In this document: positions 19,099-27,340 of the stretch, one piece after another
Layout: each line of letters opens with the position of its first letter
How positions within the stretch are numbered: position 1 is the stretch's first letter
Assembly: GCF_042685745.1 (NCBI RefSeq)
Contig: NZ_JBHUNT010000001.1
Location: forward strand, 434,001-498,000
Direction: 5' to 3'
Length of the DNA stretch: 64,000 bases
From: Prauserella_A oleivorans
GTDB taxonomy: Bacteria; Actinomycetota; Actinomycetes; Mycobacteriales; Pseudonocardiaceae
The notes under the pieces: model-generated
Seen by the model: the letters and a program-made list of their open reading frames with translations, nothing else
The model's database searches: none
What the model was told of the DNA's origin: nothing
Translations under genes and position numbers: made by a program

Positions 19099-19652
19099 AG
19101 CACGGCCAGGCAGCCCGAACCACCCGGCCACCTCCCGTGGACGACCCCCGCGACGCCGGGACCGTCCGGCGCCGGGCCCGGTTCGACGACCCGCCGGAGC
19201 TCGATGCTCACCGAGTCGTCCAGCGGCGGCCTGCGCCCATGTGCCGAACCGCCCGCCCTCCGCCCGATCGCGGTGGCATCCAGGTGGCGTCCGGCCGAGT
19301 CGGACACCCCGCCCGTGCGCACGAGCCGCACGAGCTGGCGCCGCCACACCGGGTCGGCCTCCGCGTCGTGGATCCAGCGCGTACCCAGCACGCTGTGCTC
19401 GGCGGTCGCGACGAGCGGTGCCTCGATCGGTGCGCTCCGGTAGGTCAGCGGCACCTGGTACACGCACGTGCCGTCGGTGAGCAGGTGCGTCTCGATGCCG
19501 ACCTCACCGGCCGGGTCCTCCAGCCGGAACCAGCCGACGGGCGTCAGCGCGGCGTCGTCGCCGCCGCGGTACCACGGGCGGCGGAGGACCCACGCGGGCA
19601 GGAACTCCTCGAACGGCGGCGTCAGCGTCGCGCCACGATGAATCTTGGCCAC
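19059..19652 (-). CDS. Maltokinase N-terminal cap-like domain protein
   Basis: This 197-residue protein resembles the N-terminal cap domain of mycobacterial maltokinase: VAKIHRGATLTPPFEEFLPAW, RRPWYRG, then a beta-rich core with YQVPLTYRSAP and ATAEHSVLGTRWIHDA. There is no kinase domain, and stand-alone cap proteins of unknown role exist in actinobacteria. I use the GTG at 19652; no strong ribosome site is visible. It converges on the LLM gene. Confidence 0.65.
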   Translation of the reverse strand: MAKIHRGATLTPPFEEFLPAWVLRRPWYRGGDDAALTPVGWFRLEDPAGEVGIETHLLTDGTCVYQVPLTYRSAPIEAPLVATAEHSVLGTRWIHDAEADPVWRRQLVRLVRTGGVSDSAGRHLDATAIGRRAGGSAHGRRPPLDDSVSIELRRVVEPGPAPDGPGVAGVVHGRWPGGSGCLAVLYAAGSVPASRSR

Positions 19653-19678
19653 ACGCCACTGTATGCCGCGACCTCGCG

Positions 19679-20266
19679 TCAGCCCGCCGGGGCGAGTTCG
19701 ATGCGCGGCAGGCGCTCGAGCTCCATCACCGCCATGTCGCCGACCGACGCGCGCACCCGCTCCTGCCGCTGCGTCATGCGCTCGTCCACCAGCTTGCTCA
19801 GCTCGTAGGCGAGTGCGCCCGTCTGCTTCACGGTGACGTCGTCGAGCATGGGCCGTGGGGTGGACGTGATGGCGATCCCGCTCGCGTGGCCGGACTCGTC
19901 CTGCGTCACGCCGACGCTGCACTGCTCCCTCGGCGCCCGCGCGGTGTCGGTGTGGCGCTCGCGGAGCCGGATGAGCACGCGATGCCACTCCAGCACCTCG
20001 CCCTGCAGCGGAGTCGCCGTGACGTCGTCCTCGCTCAGCCCGGCGTCGCCACCGAAGCACCGCGCGTAGGTCAGCACGGCCGTGGTCCACAGCGCGTCGA
20101 CGGTGAGGTCGTCGGGCTCGTCGGCGGCCAGCTCGCCGACCAGCCGCTCGCAGCAGAGCAGCACGGTCTGCAGCTCGCCGAGGATCTCCGCGAGCCGGGC
20201 GAGCTCCCGGGCGGCGGGGGTGTCGAGCTCGCGCACGGTCCGGGGCTGCGGGGCCGCAGTCGACAT
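19679..20266 (-). CDS. Hypothetical protein (195 aa) downstream of the monooxygenase regulator
   Basis: The frame starts MSTAAPQPRTVRELDTP behind AGGAGC and encodes a mostly helical protein with LARLAEILGELQTVLLCCERLVGELA near the N-terminus and a middle region SVGVTQDESGHASGIAITSTPRP. No known catalytic motif is seen. It starts 22 bp after the stop of the MimR-like regulator and is likely co-transcribed with it. Confidence 0.65.
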   Translation of the reverse strand: MSTAAPQPRTVRELDTPAARELARLAEILGELQTVLLCCERLVGELAADEPDDLTVDALWTTAVLTYARCFGGDAGLSEDDVTATPLQGEVLEWHRVLIRLRERHTDTARAPREQCSVGVTQDESGHASGIAITSTPRPMLDDVTVKQTGALAYELSKLVDERMTQRQERVRASVGDMAVMELERLPRIELAPAG

Positions 20267-20287
20267 GGTGCTCCTTTCCGCCCGCGC

Positions 20288-22117
20288 TCAGCGGGAGCGG
20301 TTCGCGGTGACGATGCCGTAGTCGTGGATCTTGCGATAGATCGTCGCCCTCGACATGCCGAGCGACTTGGCGGCTTTGCTCTTGTTGCCGTCCGCGTCGT
20401 GCAGGCTGCGCACGATGGCGTCCCGCTCGATCGACTCCAGGTGGGTCAGCGCCCGGCGGGTGACGGTGTGATAGTTCGCGGGCAGGTCACCCGGCCGGAT
20501 CTCGCCCGTCCGGCGGCGATGCTGCACGACCTCCCTGAGCATCCGGTACAGCTCGGTCACGTTGCCCGGCCACGTCGCGCGCATCAGCAGTTTCATCGCG
20601 CTCGGTGAGCACGTGAGCTGGCCGCCGTGGCTGAGCTTGTTGAGCAGGAACGGGACGAGCTGGTTGAGGTCCTCGATGTGGTAGCGCAGCGGCGGCACCT
20701 GCACCGTGCGCGGGACCAGCGCGAGCAGCTCGGACAGGTTGCGCTGCGTGTCGGCGCCCGGCAACAGGGTCACCGCCACCCAGGGCACCTGGCCGCGGTG
20801 CTGCTCACGGATCTCGCCCAGCGTGGACGCCAGCGCGTTCGCGGTGGCCGTCTCGAGCTTGTCGACGTGCTGGATCACCAGCGCCGACGCCGGCCGGTCC
20901 AGCGCACGGCGGACCCGGTCGAGCCATCCCGGCTCGCCCGCCTGCGCGGCGTCCAGCGTGCGCAACCGCTCCCCCGGCCGCCTGCGCTGCTGGACACACT
21001 GCGCCAGCGTGGTCTTGCCGGTGCCGGGTTCGCCCACGAGCGCGAGCCACTCGCCCGCGTCGTAACTGGCGTCGACCTCGTGGCAGCACCGCAACCACAC
21101 CGGCGCCGAGCCGACCGTGCCCGGCAGGAACATCGGCAGCGTCGCGGTCGCCCCGCCCGGCTCCTCGTCGGTCTCGACCAGCTCGACGTGCAACACGCCC
21201 GCCCCGCGCCCGGACAGCGGCCGGCAGTGGACGCGGACGCGGCTGCCGCTCGGCAGCACCAGGTTCGTGCTGCAGCGTTGACCGGCCGCCAGCAACTCTC
21301 TGGTGTGCCCGAGCAACATCGCCTGGTCGCTGGGTTCCAGCAGCTGGCGGGCGTAGTCGTTCATCATCACCATCTCGTCGGCGAGGGCCATGACGATGCC
21401 GCCGGTCCTCCTGCACGCCTGCAGGTAGGCCTGGAACAGCTCCAGCTCCCGGGCGCTCGTGGTGGTCAGCAGCGCCTGCCGGATCTGCTCGGCGGCACTG
21501 CGCGCCAGCGCGATGAGCAGCCCGCTCGCGTCGCGGCTCCAGCAGGTCAGGTCCACCGCGCCGATCATCTTTCCGGACAGCGGGTGGTGGATGGGTACAC
21601 CCGCGCAGGCGAGGTTGTCGAGGTGCTCGGCGTAGTGCTCGTGCCCGAACACGCGCCTCGGCTGACCGTCCTCGAGCGCGGTGCCGATGCCGTTGGTGCC
21701 GACGAACTGCTCGCCGTAACTGAAGCCGGGGATGAGATGGACGCGCTCGAGATGCCGGTGCAGGTCGCTGTCGCCGGTGTGCTGGGAAAGCACCACCCCG
21801 GTCGGATCGGTGAGGATGAGGCTCACCGGCTGGCCGTCGAGCTGCTCGGCGAGCTGGTTCAGCAACGGCCGCGAATTGCGCACCCACACGGCGTCGAGGT
21901 GCTCCTCCCCGACATACGGCACCTCGATGCGGTCGGCCGGGACGTCCGCCTTCCGCGAGCGCCACCACGAGTTGAGGATGGGCTCTCGTACCTCGGTGAG
22001 CTCCACCGATTCCGAGGTCAGAAACCTGATCCGGGCGTCGGCGAGTGTCTCGTCGCTCGGCCGGGACTGCCCTGGTAGGTCGTTCGGCATCCGTTGCAGG
22101 GGTGGCCTGTCGCCCAT
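20288..22117 (-). CDS. mimR: AcoR/MimR-type activator of the propane monooxygenase operon
   Basis: The protein has 609 residues from an ATG at 22117 behind GGAGG; a start 14 codons upstream is less likely. It has a GAF-type sensor (about 70-215; FSYGEQFVGTNGIGTAL), a linker or PAS-like region, an AAA+ domain with Walker A GEPGTGKTTLAQ near 350, and a Fis-type helix-turn-helix at the C-terminus (SKAAKSLGMSRATIYRKI). The sigma-54-contacting GAFTGA loop is absent and the Walker B segment (ALVIQHVDKLE) is degenerate, so it should work with sigma-70. In mycobacteria a homologue, MimR, activates mimABCD. Here it is divergent from prmA, with a matching palindrome in each promoter. Confidence 0.85.
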   Translation of the reverse strand: MGDRPPLQRMPNDLPGQSRPSDETLADARIRFLTSESVELTEVREPILNSWWRSRKADVPADRIEVPYVGEEHLDAVWVRNSRPLLNQLAEQLDGQPVSLILTDPTGVVLSQHTGDSDLHRHLERVHLIPGFSYGEQFVGTNGIGTALEDGQPRRVFGHEHYAEHLDNLACAGVPIHHPLSGKMIGAVDLTCWSRDASGLLIALARSAAEQIRQALLTTTSARELELFQAYLQACRRTGGIVMALADEMVMMNDYARQLLEPSDQAMLLGHTRELLAAGQRCSTNLVLPSGSRVRVHCRPLSGRGAGVLHVELVETDEEPGGATATLPMFLPGTVGSAPVWLRCCHEVDASYDAGEWLALVGEPGTGKTTLAQCVQQRRRPGERLRTLDAAQAGEPGWLDRVRRALDRPASALVIQHVDKLETATANALASTLGEIREQHRGQVPWVAVTLLPGADTQRNLSELLALVPRTVQVPPLRYHIEDLNQLVPFLLNKLSHGGQLTCSPSAMKLLMRATWPGNVTELYRMLREVVQHRRRTGEIRPGDLPANYHTVTRRALTHLESIERDAIVRSLHDADGNKSKAAKSLGMSRATIYRKIHDYGIVTANRSR

Positions 22118-22207
22118 CGTGCCTCCAAGACCGCTCCGTTGCGACCTGTTCGCGCGCACGCGAAGGTGCCCGATTCATCACGGTAAGGCCCCGGCACTGT
22201 TCACGGT

Positions 22208-22222
22208 GTCTCAAATTGAGAC
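22208..22222. promoter_or_regulatory. Palindromic operator (regulator side)
   Basis: GTCTCAAATTGAGAC is a perfect 7-bp inverted repeat around one base, 91 bp upstream of the MimR-like gene. An identical copy lies upstream of prmA. It is probably the binding site of that regulator. Confidence 0.75.
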
Positions 22223-22315
22223 CACGCCCCGAATGGGGGCGGCGTGTCATGGACGGCAAGGCGCGGGCGAGTGGCCGCCGCGCGGCCGGACGCACCGCGG
22301 TCGAGGACGAACGAG

Positions 22316-22369
22316 TGAGGTGCGGACATGCCCGAGGAGAGTTGAGGTGCGGACATGCCCGAGGAGAGT
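22316..22369. repeat. 27-bp tandem duplication carrying a start codon
   Basis: Two perfect copies (22316-22342, 22343-22369) each contain GAGGTGCGGACATG, that is a ribosome site and a start codon. The first ATG (22328) opens a 5-codon mini-frame MPEES ending at 22345. The second (22355) opens the 79-residue gene with the same first residues. Confidence 0.92.
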
Positions 22370-22594
22370 TACAGCCCGTGGACGGTTGTCAACGTGGTCT
22401 TCTCCCATCTGGCCGATCAGGGACTCCACCCGGTACTCGGCGAAGCGGGCGATCCGGGTAAGCCCGCGGCCGACCTGTTGCGAGCGTTCGGCATCACGCC
22501 GTCCGCGCAGGGTGATTCCCGGATCGGTCAAGAAACACAGCGCGAACTCGCCGACCTCCGGGCGGCACTGATGGATGACCCACCACCGGAGTAA
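22355..22594 (+). CDS. Small hypothetical protein (79 aa) between regulator and prmA
   Basis: The frame starts MPEESYSPWTVVNVVFSHLADQGLHP at the second repeat copy and ends 200 bp before prmA. It is soluble, slightly acidic and helix-rich (GDPGKPAADLLRAFGITPS). The GKPAADLLRAFGI stretch looks like a small folded domain, but I cannot name a family. Codon usage matches its neighbours. Its position inside the divergent control region is unusual. Confidence 0.65.
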   Translation: MPEESYSPWTVVNVVFSHLADQGLHPVLGEAGDPGKPAADLLRAFGITPSAQGDSRIGQETQRELADLRAALMDDPPPE

Positions 22595-22628
22595 CGACGT
22601 CGCGCCGCGAAAAAGGGCACTTGGTGCC

Positions 22629-22643
22629 GTCTCAAATTGAGAC
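22629..22643. promoter_or_regulatory. Palindromic operator (prmA side)
   Basis: This is a second exact copy of GTCTCAAATTGAGAC, 150 bp upstream of prmA. That distance suits an activator site. It lies outside the 79-aa gene and shares no flanking sequence with the first copy beyond a few bases. Confidence 0.78.
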
Positions 22644-22793
22644 CGCAAACCACGTGGGCGAGCACTGTAATGGGCGTCACAGTCGCTGCGTCCCTGCCGC
22701 GTCGGTGCGCCCCGCCTTCGGGACGGACCGGGGACACGGAACTGTGCCGGACGATTCCGTCACCGTCACCTCAGTGACGGGTAAGGAGTGATC

Positions 22794-24443
22794 ATGACTC
22801 GCCAGAGTGTGGCGAAAGCTCACCAGAAGATCCAAGAGCTGGCGTGGGAACCGGCTTACCACGAGCCGGTCTCGCACTACGGAACCGACTACACCTTCCG
22901 GAAGGCGAAGAAGAAGGACCCGCTCAAGCAGGTGCTTCGGTCGTACTTCCCGATGGAAGAGGAAAAAGATCACCGCGTGTACGGCGCCCAGGACGGCGCC
23001 ATTCGCGGAAACATGTTCCGTCAGGTCCAGCAGCGCTGGATGGAATGGCAGAAACTCTTCCTGTCCATCATTCCGCTGCCGGAGATCTCCGCTGCCCGCG
23101 CGATGCCGCTGCTGTTCCGGACCGTGCCCAACCCGGAACTGCACAACGGCCAGGCGATTCAGATGATCGACGAGGTCAGGCACTCGACGATCCAGCAGAA
23201 CCTGAAGCGCCTGTACATGAACAACTACATCGACCCGGCGGGCTTCAACTCGAGCCTGCGCAACTTCCAGAACGACTACGCCGGCACCATCGGCCGGCAG
23301 TTCGCCGAGGGCTTCATCACCGGTGACGCGATCACCGCGGCGAGCATCTACCTGACCATCGTCGCCGAGACGGCGTTCACGAACACGCTGTTCGTCGCCA
23401 TGCCCGGTGAGGCCGCAGCCAACGGCGACTACCTGCTGCCGACGGTGTTCCACTCGGTGCAGTCGGACGAGTCTCGCCACATCAGCAACGGCTACGCCAC
23501 GCTGCTCATGGCGCTGTCCGACGAAAGCAACCACCAGTTGCTGGAGCGCGACCTCCGGTACGCCTGGTGGAACAACCACTGCGTGGTGGACGCCGCGATC
23601 GGCACGTTCATCGAGTACGGCACCAAGGACCGCCGCAAGGACCGCGAGAGCTACGCGGAGATGTGGCGTCGCTGGATCTACGACGACTACTACCGCAGCT
23701 ACCTGGTGCCACTCGAGAAGTACGGCCTCACGATCCCCCACGACCTGGTCGAGGAGGCGTGGAACCGGATCTGGAACAAGGGCTACGTGCACGAGGTCGC
23801 CCAGTTCTTCGCCACCGGATGGATCGCCAACTACTGGCGCATCGACCCGATGACGGACGAGGACTTCGAGTGGTTCGAGCACAAGTACCCGGGCTGGTAC
23901 GACAAGTACGGGGCCTGGTGGGAGAACTACAACCGGCTGTCCGTCCCCAACGGACACAAGCCGATCGCCTTCGAGGACGTCAACTACGTCTACCCGCACC
24001 GCTGCTGGACGTGCATGGTCCCGTGCCTGATCCGCCAAGACATGGTCATGGACAAAGTGGACGGACAGTGGCGTACGTACTGCTCGGAGGGCTGCCACTG
24101 GACCGACGCGGTCGCCTTCCGGCCGACGTACCAGGGCAGGCAGACGCCGAACATGGGCAAGCTCATCGGTTCCCGGGAATGGGAGACGCTGTACCACAAC
24201 TGGAACTTCGCCGACATCGTCAAGGACATGGGCTACGTCCGCGACGACGGCAAGACCCTCGTGGCACAGCCGCATCTCGACCTGGATCCGAAGAAGATGT
24301 GGACGTTGGACCACCTGCGCAAGTGCCCGCCGTTCCCGAGCCCGAACGTCACGCTCAACGAGATGACCGACGAGGAGCGTCAGGCGTTCCACGCCGACTA
24401 CGTCCGGCAGGGCCCGGGCGGCAGGCCGGCACCGGCGGCATGA
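22794..24443 (+). CDS. prmA: Propane monooxygenase, hydroxylase large subunit
   Basis: The 549-residue protein is the alpha subunit of a soluble di-iron monooxygenase. The six iron ligands are readable: Glu97, Glu127 and His130 (IDEVRH), Glu192, Glu226 and His229 (SDESRH). Their spacing (30, 33, 95, 129, 132) equals that of methane monooxygenase. AAGGAG sits before the ATG at 22794. It hydroxylates short alkanes such as propane, often also acetone and phenols in the mim type, using dioxygen and electrons from PrmB. The C-terminus has a conserved cysteine-rich segment (CWTCMVPC, YCSEGCHW). It leads an eight-gene operon behind a MimR-type palindrome. Confidence 0.94.
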   Translation: MTRQSVAKAHQKIQELAWEPAYHEPVSHYGTDYTFRKAKKKDPLKQVLRSYFPMEEEKDHRVYGAQDGAIRGNMFRQVQQRWMEWQKLFLSIIPLPEISAARAMPLLFRTVPNPELHNGQAIQMIDEVRHSTIQQNLKRLYMNNYIDPAGFNSSLRNFQNDYAGTIGRQFAEGFITGDAITAASIYLTIVAETAFTNTLFVAMPGEAAANGDYLLPTVFHSVQSDESRHISNGYATLLMALSDESNHQLLERDLRYAWWNNHCVVDAAIGTFIEYGTKDRRKDRESYAEMWRRWIYDDYYRSYLVPLEKYGLTIPHDLVEEAWNRIWNKGYVHEVAQFFATGWIANYWRIDPMTDEDFEWFEHKYPGWYDKYGAWWENYNRLSVPNGHKPIAFEDVNYVYPHRCWTCMVPCLIRQDMVMDKVDGQWRTYCSEGCHWTDAVAFRPTYQGRQTPNMGKLIGSREWETLYHNWNFADIVKDMGYVRDDGKTLVAQPHLDLDPKKMWTLDHLRKCPPFPSPNVTLNEMTDEERQAFHADYVRQGPGGRPAPAA

Positions 24444-24556
24444 GCACAGACCGCCGGACGGTGACCAGGCGCGGGGAGCCGGCACGGCCCACAGCGGCCG
24501 TGTGCCCTCCCCGCGCCGGCTCACCGGCAGGCAGCGCTGTGCCCGACGAAGAATGA
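24440..24556 (+). other. Possible micro-gene (38 aa) overlapping the prmA stop
   Basis: An ATG overlaps the prmA stop as ATGA and opens a 38-residue frame ending 7 bp before prmB. The peptide is basic and Pro-rich with no recognisable motif. Most of it is the 50-bp inverted repeat. It may be a by-product of the hairpin, although the overlap could carry ribosomes into the prmB site. Confidence 0.25.
24468..24517 (+). promoter_or_regulatory. Strong hairpin between prmA and prmB
   Basis: GGCGCGGGGA (24468-24477) pairs perfectly with TCCCCGCGCC (24508-24517), and GGCACGGCC (24481-24489) pairs inside with the complementary segment around 24496-24506 apart from a 2-base bulge. There is no T run. 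It could stabilise the prmA 3' end or attenuate read-through, setting an excess of hydroxylase over reductase. Confidence 0.7.
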
Positions 24557-24563
24557 GGACAGC

Positions 24564-25613
24564 ATGGCAGAGAAGCACCGGGTGCGCTTCGAACCGGTCG
24601 GCATCGAGATAGACGTCGACGAGGACCAGACGATCCTCCGGGCGGCCGCGGAGCAGGGCGTGATGCTCATGCACGGCTGCAAGGAAGGCCAATGCGCGTC
24701 GTGCAAGTCGTTCATCCTCGAGGGAGACGATGTCGACCACGACCGCTACTCCACGTTCGCGCTGCCCGAGTTCGAACTGGAGGAGGGCTACACGCTCCTG
24801 TGCCGGGCGCACGCCTACGAGGATCTGACCATCGAGCTGCTCAACTACGACGAGGAGATGATCCGCTCGGGGCTGCCGATCCAGGAGGCCTCGGTCGAGG
24901 TGGTGTCGAACGACAAGGTCACCCACGACATGCGGCATCTGGTGGTGCGGCTCGTCGAGCCGGAGACACTGAAGTTCTTCCCCGGCCAGTACGTCGACTT
25001 CGCCGTACCGGGGACCGACCAGACGCGCTCCTTCTCGATGGCCAACACCTCAAGCGCCGAGTCCGGACAGCTCGAGTTCGTCATCAAGGTGTACCCCGGC
25101 GGGCTCTTCTCGGAGTTTCTCGACACGCAGGTGAAGGTCGGCGACCGGCTCGACATCACGGGCCCGTTCGGCGTCTTCACTCTCCGGGACGCGCCCGGTG
25201 CCCCCCTCGTCTTCGTCGGCGGTGGAGCGGGTATCGCGCCGATCCTCTCGCTGCTGCGGTCCATGGCCGAGCGTGGCATCGACCGGAAGGCGACTTTCTA
25301 CTACGGGGCACGGGCGAAGAAGGACCTGTGCTTCGAGAAAGAACTGCGTGAGCTCGAGGAACGGCTCCCCGGGTTCCGCTACGTACCCGCGCTGTCCGAA
25401 CCCGCGGACGACGATTCCTGGGACGGCGAGTCCGGATTGATCACCGATGTGGTCCGCCGCCTGGAGACCGATCTGTCCGGTGTGGACGCCTACGTGTGTG
25501 GTCCCCCGCCCATGGTGGAAGCGGCCGTCGAGCTGCTGCCCGCATTGGGCGTGGACGACAAGCGGGTGTTCTACGACAAGTTCACGACAACCGGCGAAGG
25601 CGACGGCACCTGA
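24564..25613 (+). CDS. prmB: Propane monooxygenase reductase
   Basis: The 349-residue protein has an N-terminal plant-type [2Fe-2S] ferredoxin domain with Cys39, Cys44, Cys47 and Cys80, an FAD-binding domain (RSFSMAN at 155-161) and an NAD(P)H domain (GGGAGIAP at 219-226, and VCGPPPMVEAA near the end). It passes electrons from NADH to the hydroxylase. The start ATG at 24564 follows GAGGAC. Its length matches PrmB/MimB homologues. Confidence 0.94.
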   Translation: MAEKHRVRFEPVGIEIDVDEDQTILRAAAEQGVMLMHGCKEGQCASCKSFILEGDDVDHDRYSTFALPEFELEEGYTLLCRAHAYEDLTIELLNYDEEMIRSGLPIQEASVEVVSNDKVTHDMRHLVVRLVEPETLKFFPGQYVDFAVPGTDQTRSFSMANTSSAESGQLEFVIKVYPGGLFSEFLDTQVKVGDRLDITGPFGVFTLRDAPGAPLVFVGGGAGIAPILSLLRSMAERGIDRKATFYYGARAKKDLCFEKELRELEERLPGFRYVPALSEPADDDSWDGESGLITDVVRRLETDLSGVDAYVCGPPPMVEAAVELLPALGVDDKRVFYDKFTTTGEGDGT

Positions 25614-25684
25614 GCGAGCACGCCGCCCATCCGCCCACATCCGGCAAGCGCCGATGAGTTGGCTCGAGAGACGAAGGACCTTCC

Positions 25685-26854
25685 ATGACAGCGACGCAAG
25701 AACGCAGCGTACCGAAACCGGTGTTCACCGACGCCGAAGCCGGCGCGCGCGAGTTCCCGGACTCGAACCTGCGCCACTTCAACTACTACAAGCCCCGCAA
25801 GCGCAAGCAAAGCCACTATGAGGACGTGACGGTCGAGGTTCAGCCCGACCCGCGGCACTACCTGTCGCAGGGCTGGCTGTACGGCTTCGCCGACGGCAAG
25901 GGCGGCTACCCGCTCGAGTGGACCGTGCTCAAGGCGTGGGGCTCCGACCGTCCCGTTCCCGAGCGCTACCCCGGATCCGGTGGTCAAGGCTACGAATGGC
26001 CCGCTCACGGGTGGCACGAGTTCCGCGACCCGAACGAGGAGTGGGAACAGAGCATCTACCGCAACAACTCGAACGTGGTGCGGCAGCTCAATCAGAACAT
26101 CGAGGCCGCGCGGCAGTCCAAGGCGTTCGAACAGTGGAACCGCAACTGGGTGCAGTTCGTCGCGCAGCACGTCGGCGCGTGGATGCACGTGGACCACGGC
26201 CTGGGCCTGTACCTCTTCGCCAACGCCAACCGCAGGGCGCCGACCAACATGCACAACACGGCGATCTCGGTGAACAGCATGCATCGGATCCGCTCGGCGC
26301 AGGACCTGGCGCTGTACAACCTGACGCTGTCGGAGGAGATCGAGGACTTCGACGGTGCGGCCCACCTCGAGACGTGGGCGAGCGATCCGGCGTGGCAGGG
26401 CGTGCGCGAGACCGCCGAACAACTCACGGCGATCTGGGACTGGGCCGAGGCGGTCTTCGCCGCCAACGTCGTGTTCGAGCCGCTGGTCGGCGAACTGTTC
26501 CGCAGCAACCTGGTGCAGCAGGCCGCGCCCGGCAACGGCGACTTCGTGACGCCGACCCTCATCGGCGCCGCGGAGTACGACTACGCCGAGCGGGACCTCC
26601 GCTACACCAAGGCGATGTTCCAGCCGCTGGTGAGCGACAAGGAGTTCGCGCAGCACAACACCGAGATCATGCAGTCGTGGCTGGAGACGTGGGTTCCGCG
26701 GTGCCTGAGCGCGGCCCGCACCCTGCAGCCGCTGTGGTCGCAGCCGGACGCGAAGCCACCGCGCTTCGAGGACGGACTCGACCGGGCGAAGAGCCGTTTC
26801 GGCGGCATCCTGGCCGACCTCGGCCTGCGTATCCCAAAGGAGCTGAACCAGTGA
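25685..26854 (+). CDS. prmC: Propane monooxygenase, hydroxylase small subunit
   Basis: The 389-residue protein is the beta subunit: it has the ferritin-like fold (QNIEAARQSKAFEQWNRNWVQFV, AEYDYAERDLRYTKAMF) but no iron ligands. It supports the alpha subunit in the (alpha-beta)2 hydroxylase. The start ATG at 25685 follows AAGGACCTT. It lies 71 bp after prmB. Its last codon overlaps the prmD start as GTGA. Confidence 0.93.
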   Translation: MTATQERSVPKPVFTDAEAGAREFPDSNLRHFNYYKPRKRKQSHYEDVTVEVQPDPRHYLSQGWLYGFADGKGGYPLEWTVLKAWGSDRPVPERYPGSGGQGYEWPAHGWHEFRDPNEEWEQSIYRNNSNVVRQLNQNIEAARQSKAFEQWNRNWVQFVAQHVGAWMHVDHGLGLYLFANANRRAPTNMHNTAISVNSMHRIRSAQDLALYNLTLSEEIEDFDGAAHLETWASDPAWQGVRETAEQLTAIWDWAEAVFAANVVFEPLVGELFRSNLVQQAAPGNGDFVTPTLIGAAEYDYAERDLRYTKAMFQPLVSDKEFAQHNTEIMQSWLETWVPRCLSAARTLQPLWSQPDAKPPRFEDGLDRAKSRFGGILADLGLRIPKELNQ

Positions 26855-27219
26855 CTTCCACGCAGACGGAAAGCCGCTTCGCGTCGAACAACACCGCGTC
26901 CGGCATGTGCGGTTTCACCCTCATGAACAGCCAGGTCGGCGAGGTGATCGCCGAGGTGATGCGGACGAAGGAGAACGTAACCGTCACGCCGTTGCCGTCC
27001 ATGATCCGCGTCGACGCGAAGAACCGCGTGGACGTCGTCTACTCCGAGATCGACGAAGCAGCCGGAGAGGAGGAGGGCTGGTTCGACCAGGCGGAGTTCG
27101 AGGAAAGCATGTCCACCCACTACGGGCGCATGATCCACCTCGACGACCGCACGATTCTCTTCGCCAACCCGGAGGACGCCGCCGAGTACCTGGACTTCGA
27201 TCTGCGTCCTGTCCAGTGA
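26851..27219 (+). CDS. prmD: Propane monooxygenase coupling (effector) protein
   Basis: The 122-residue cofactor-less regulatory protein of the MmoB/DmpM family starts with GTG at 26851, overlapping the prmC stop. It contains NSQVGEVIAEVMRTKENVTVTPLPSMIRV, a typical beta-alpha-beta opening, and YGRMIHLDDRTILFANPEDAAEYL at the end. It docks on the hydroxylase and gates substrate access and product regioselectivity. Confidence 0.93.
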   Translation: MTSTQTESRFASNNTASGMCGFTLMNSQVGEVIAEVMRTKENVTVTPLPSMIRVDAKNRVDVVYSEIDEAAGEEEGWFDQAEFEESMSTHYGRMIHLDDRTILFANPEDAAEYLDFDLRPVQ

Positions 27220-27252
27220 CCCACGGCGACGATCCGACACCTGGGGGATGAC

Positions 27253-27300
27253 GGTTCGCCGGGCCCGCCCGATCCCGCGCGCGGGCCGGCCCGGCGAACC
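27253..27300 (+). terminator. Hairpin after prmD (possible attenuator)
   Basis: GGTTCGCCGGGCC (27253-27265) and GGCCCGGCGAACC (27288-27300) form a perfect 13-bp stem with a 22-base loop. No T run follows. Since the accessory genes continue in the same direction 41 bp later, it is more likely partial termination or an mRNA end than a full stop. Confidence 0.7.
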
Positions 27301-27340
27301 CTTCCCCCGCTTTACCGCGACACAGCAAGGGAGCAGTGCC

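Noticed and set aside
22595..22793. A sigma-54 promoter before prmA
   Set aside because: No TGGCAC/TTGC pair at the right spacing was found, and the activator lacks the GAFTGA loop.
24440..24556. A confident protein-coding micro-gene between prmA and prmB
   Set aside because: Most of it is an inverted repeat, so coding is not supported by composition. Kept only as a low-confidence entry.
22677..24938. A 753-residue open frame opposite prmA
   Set aside because: It is antisense to prmA, which has full family sequence and iron ligands. The frame is an effect of GC-rich third positions.
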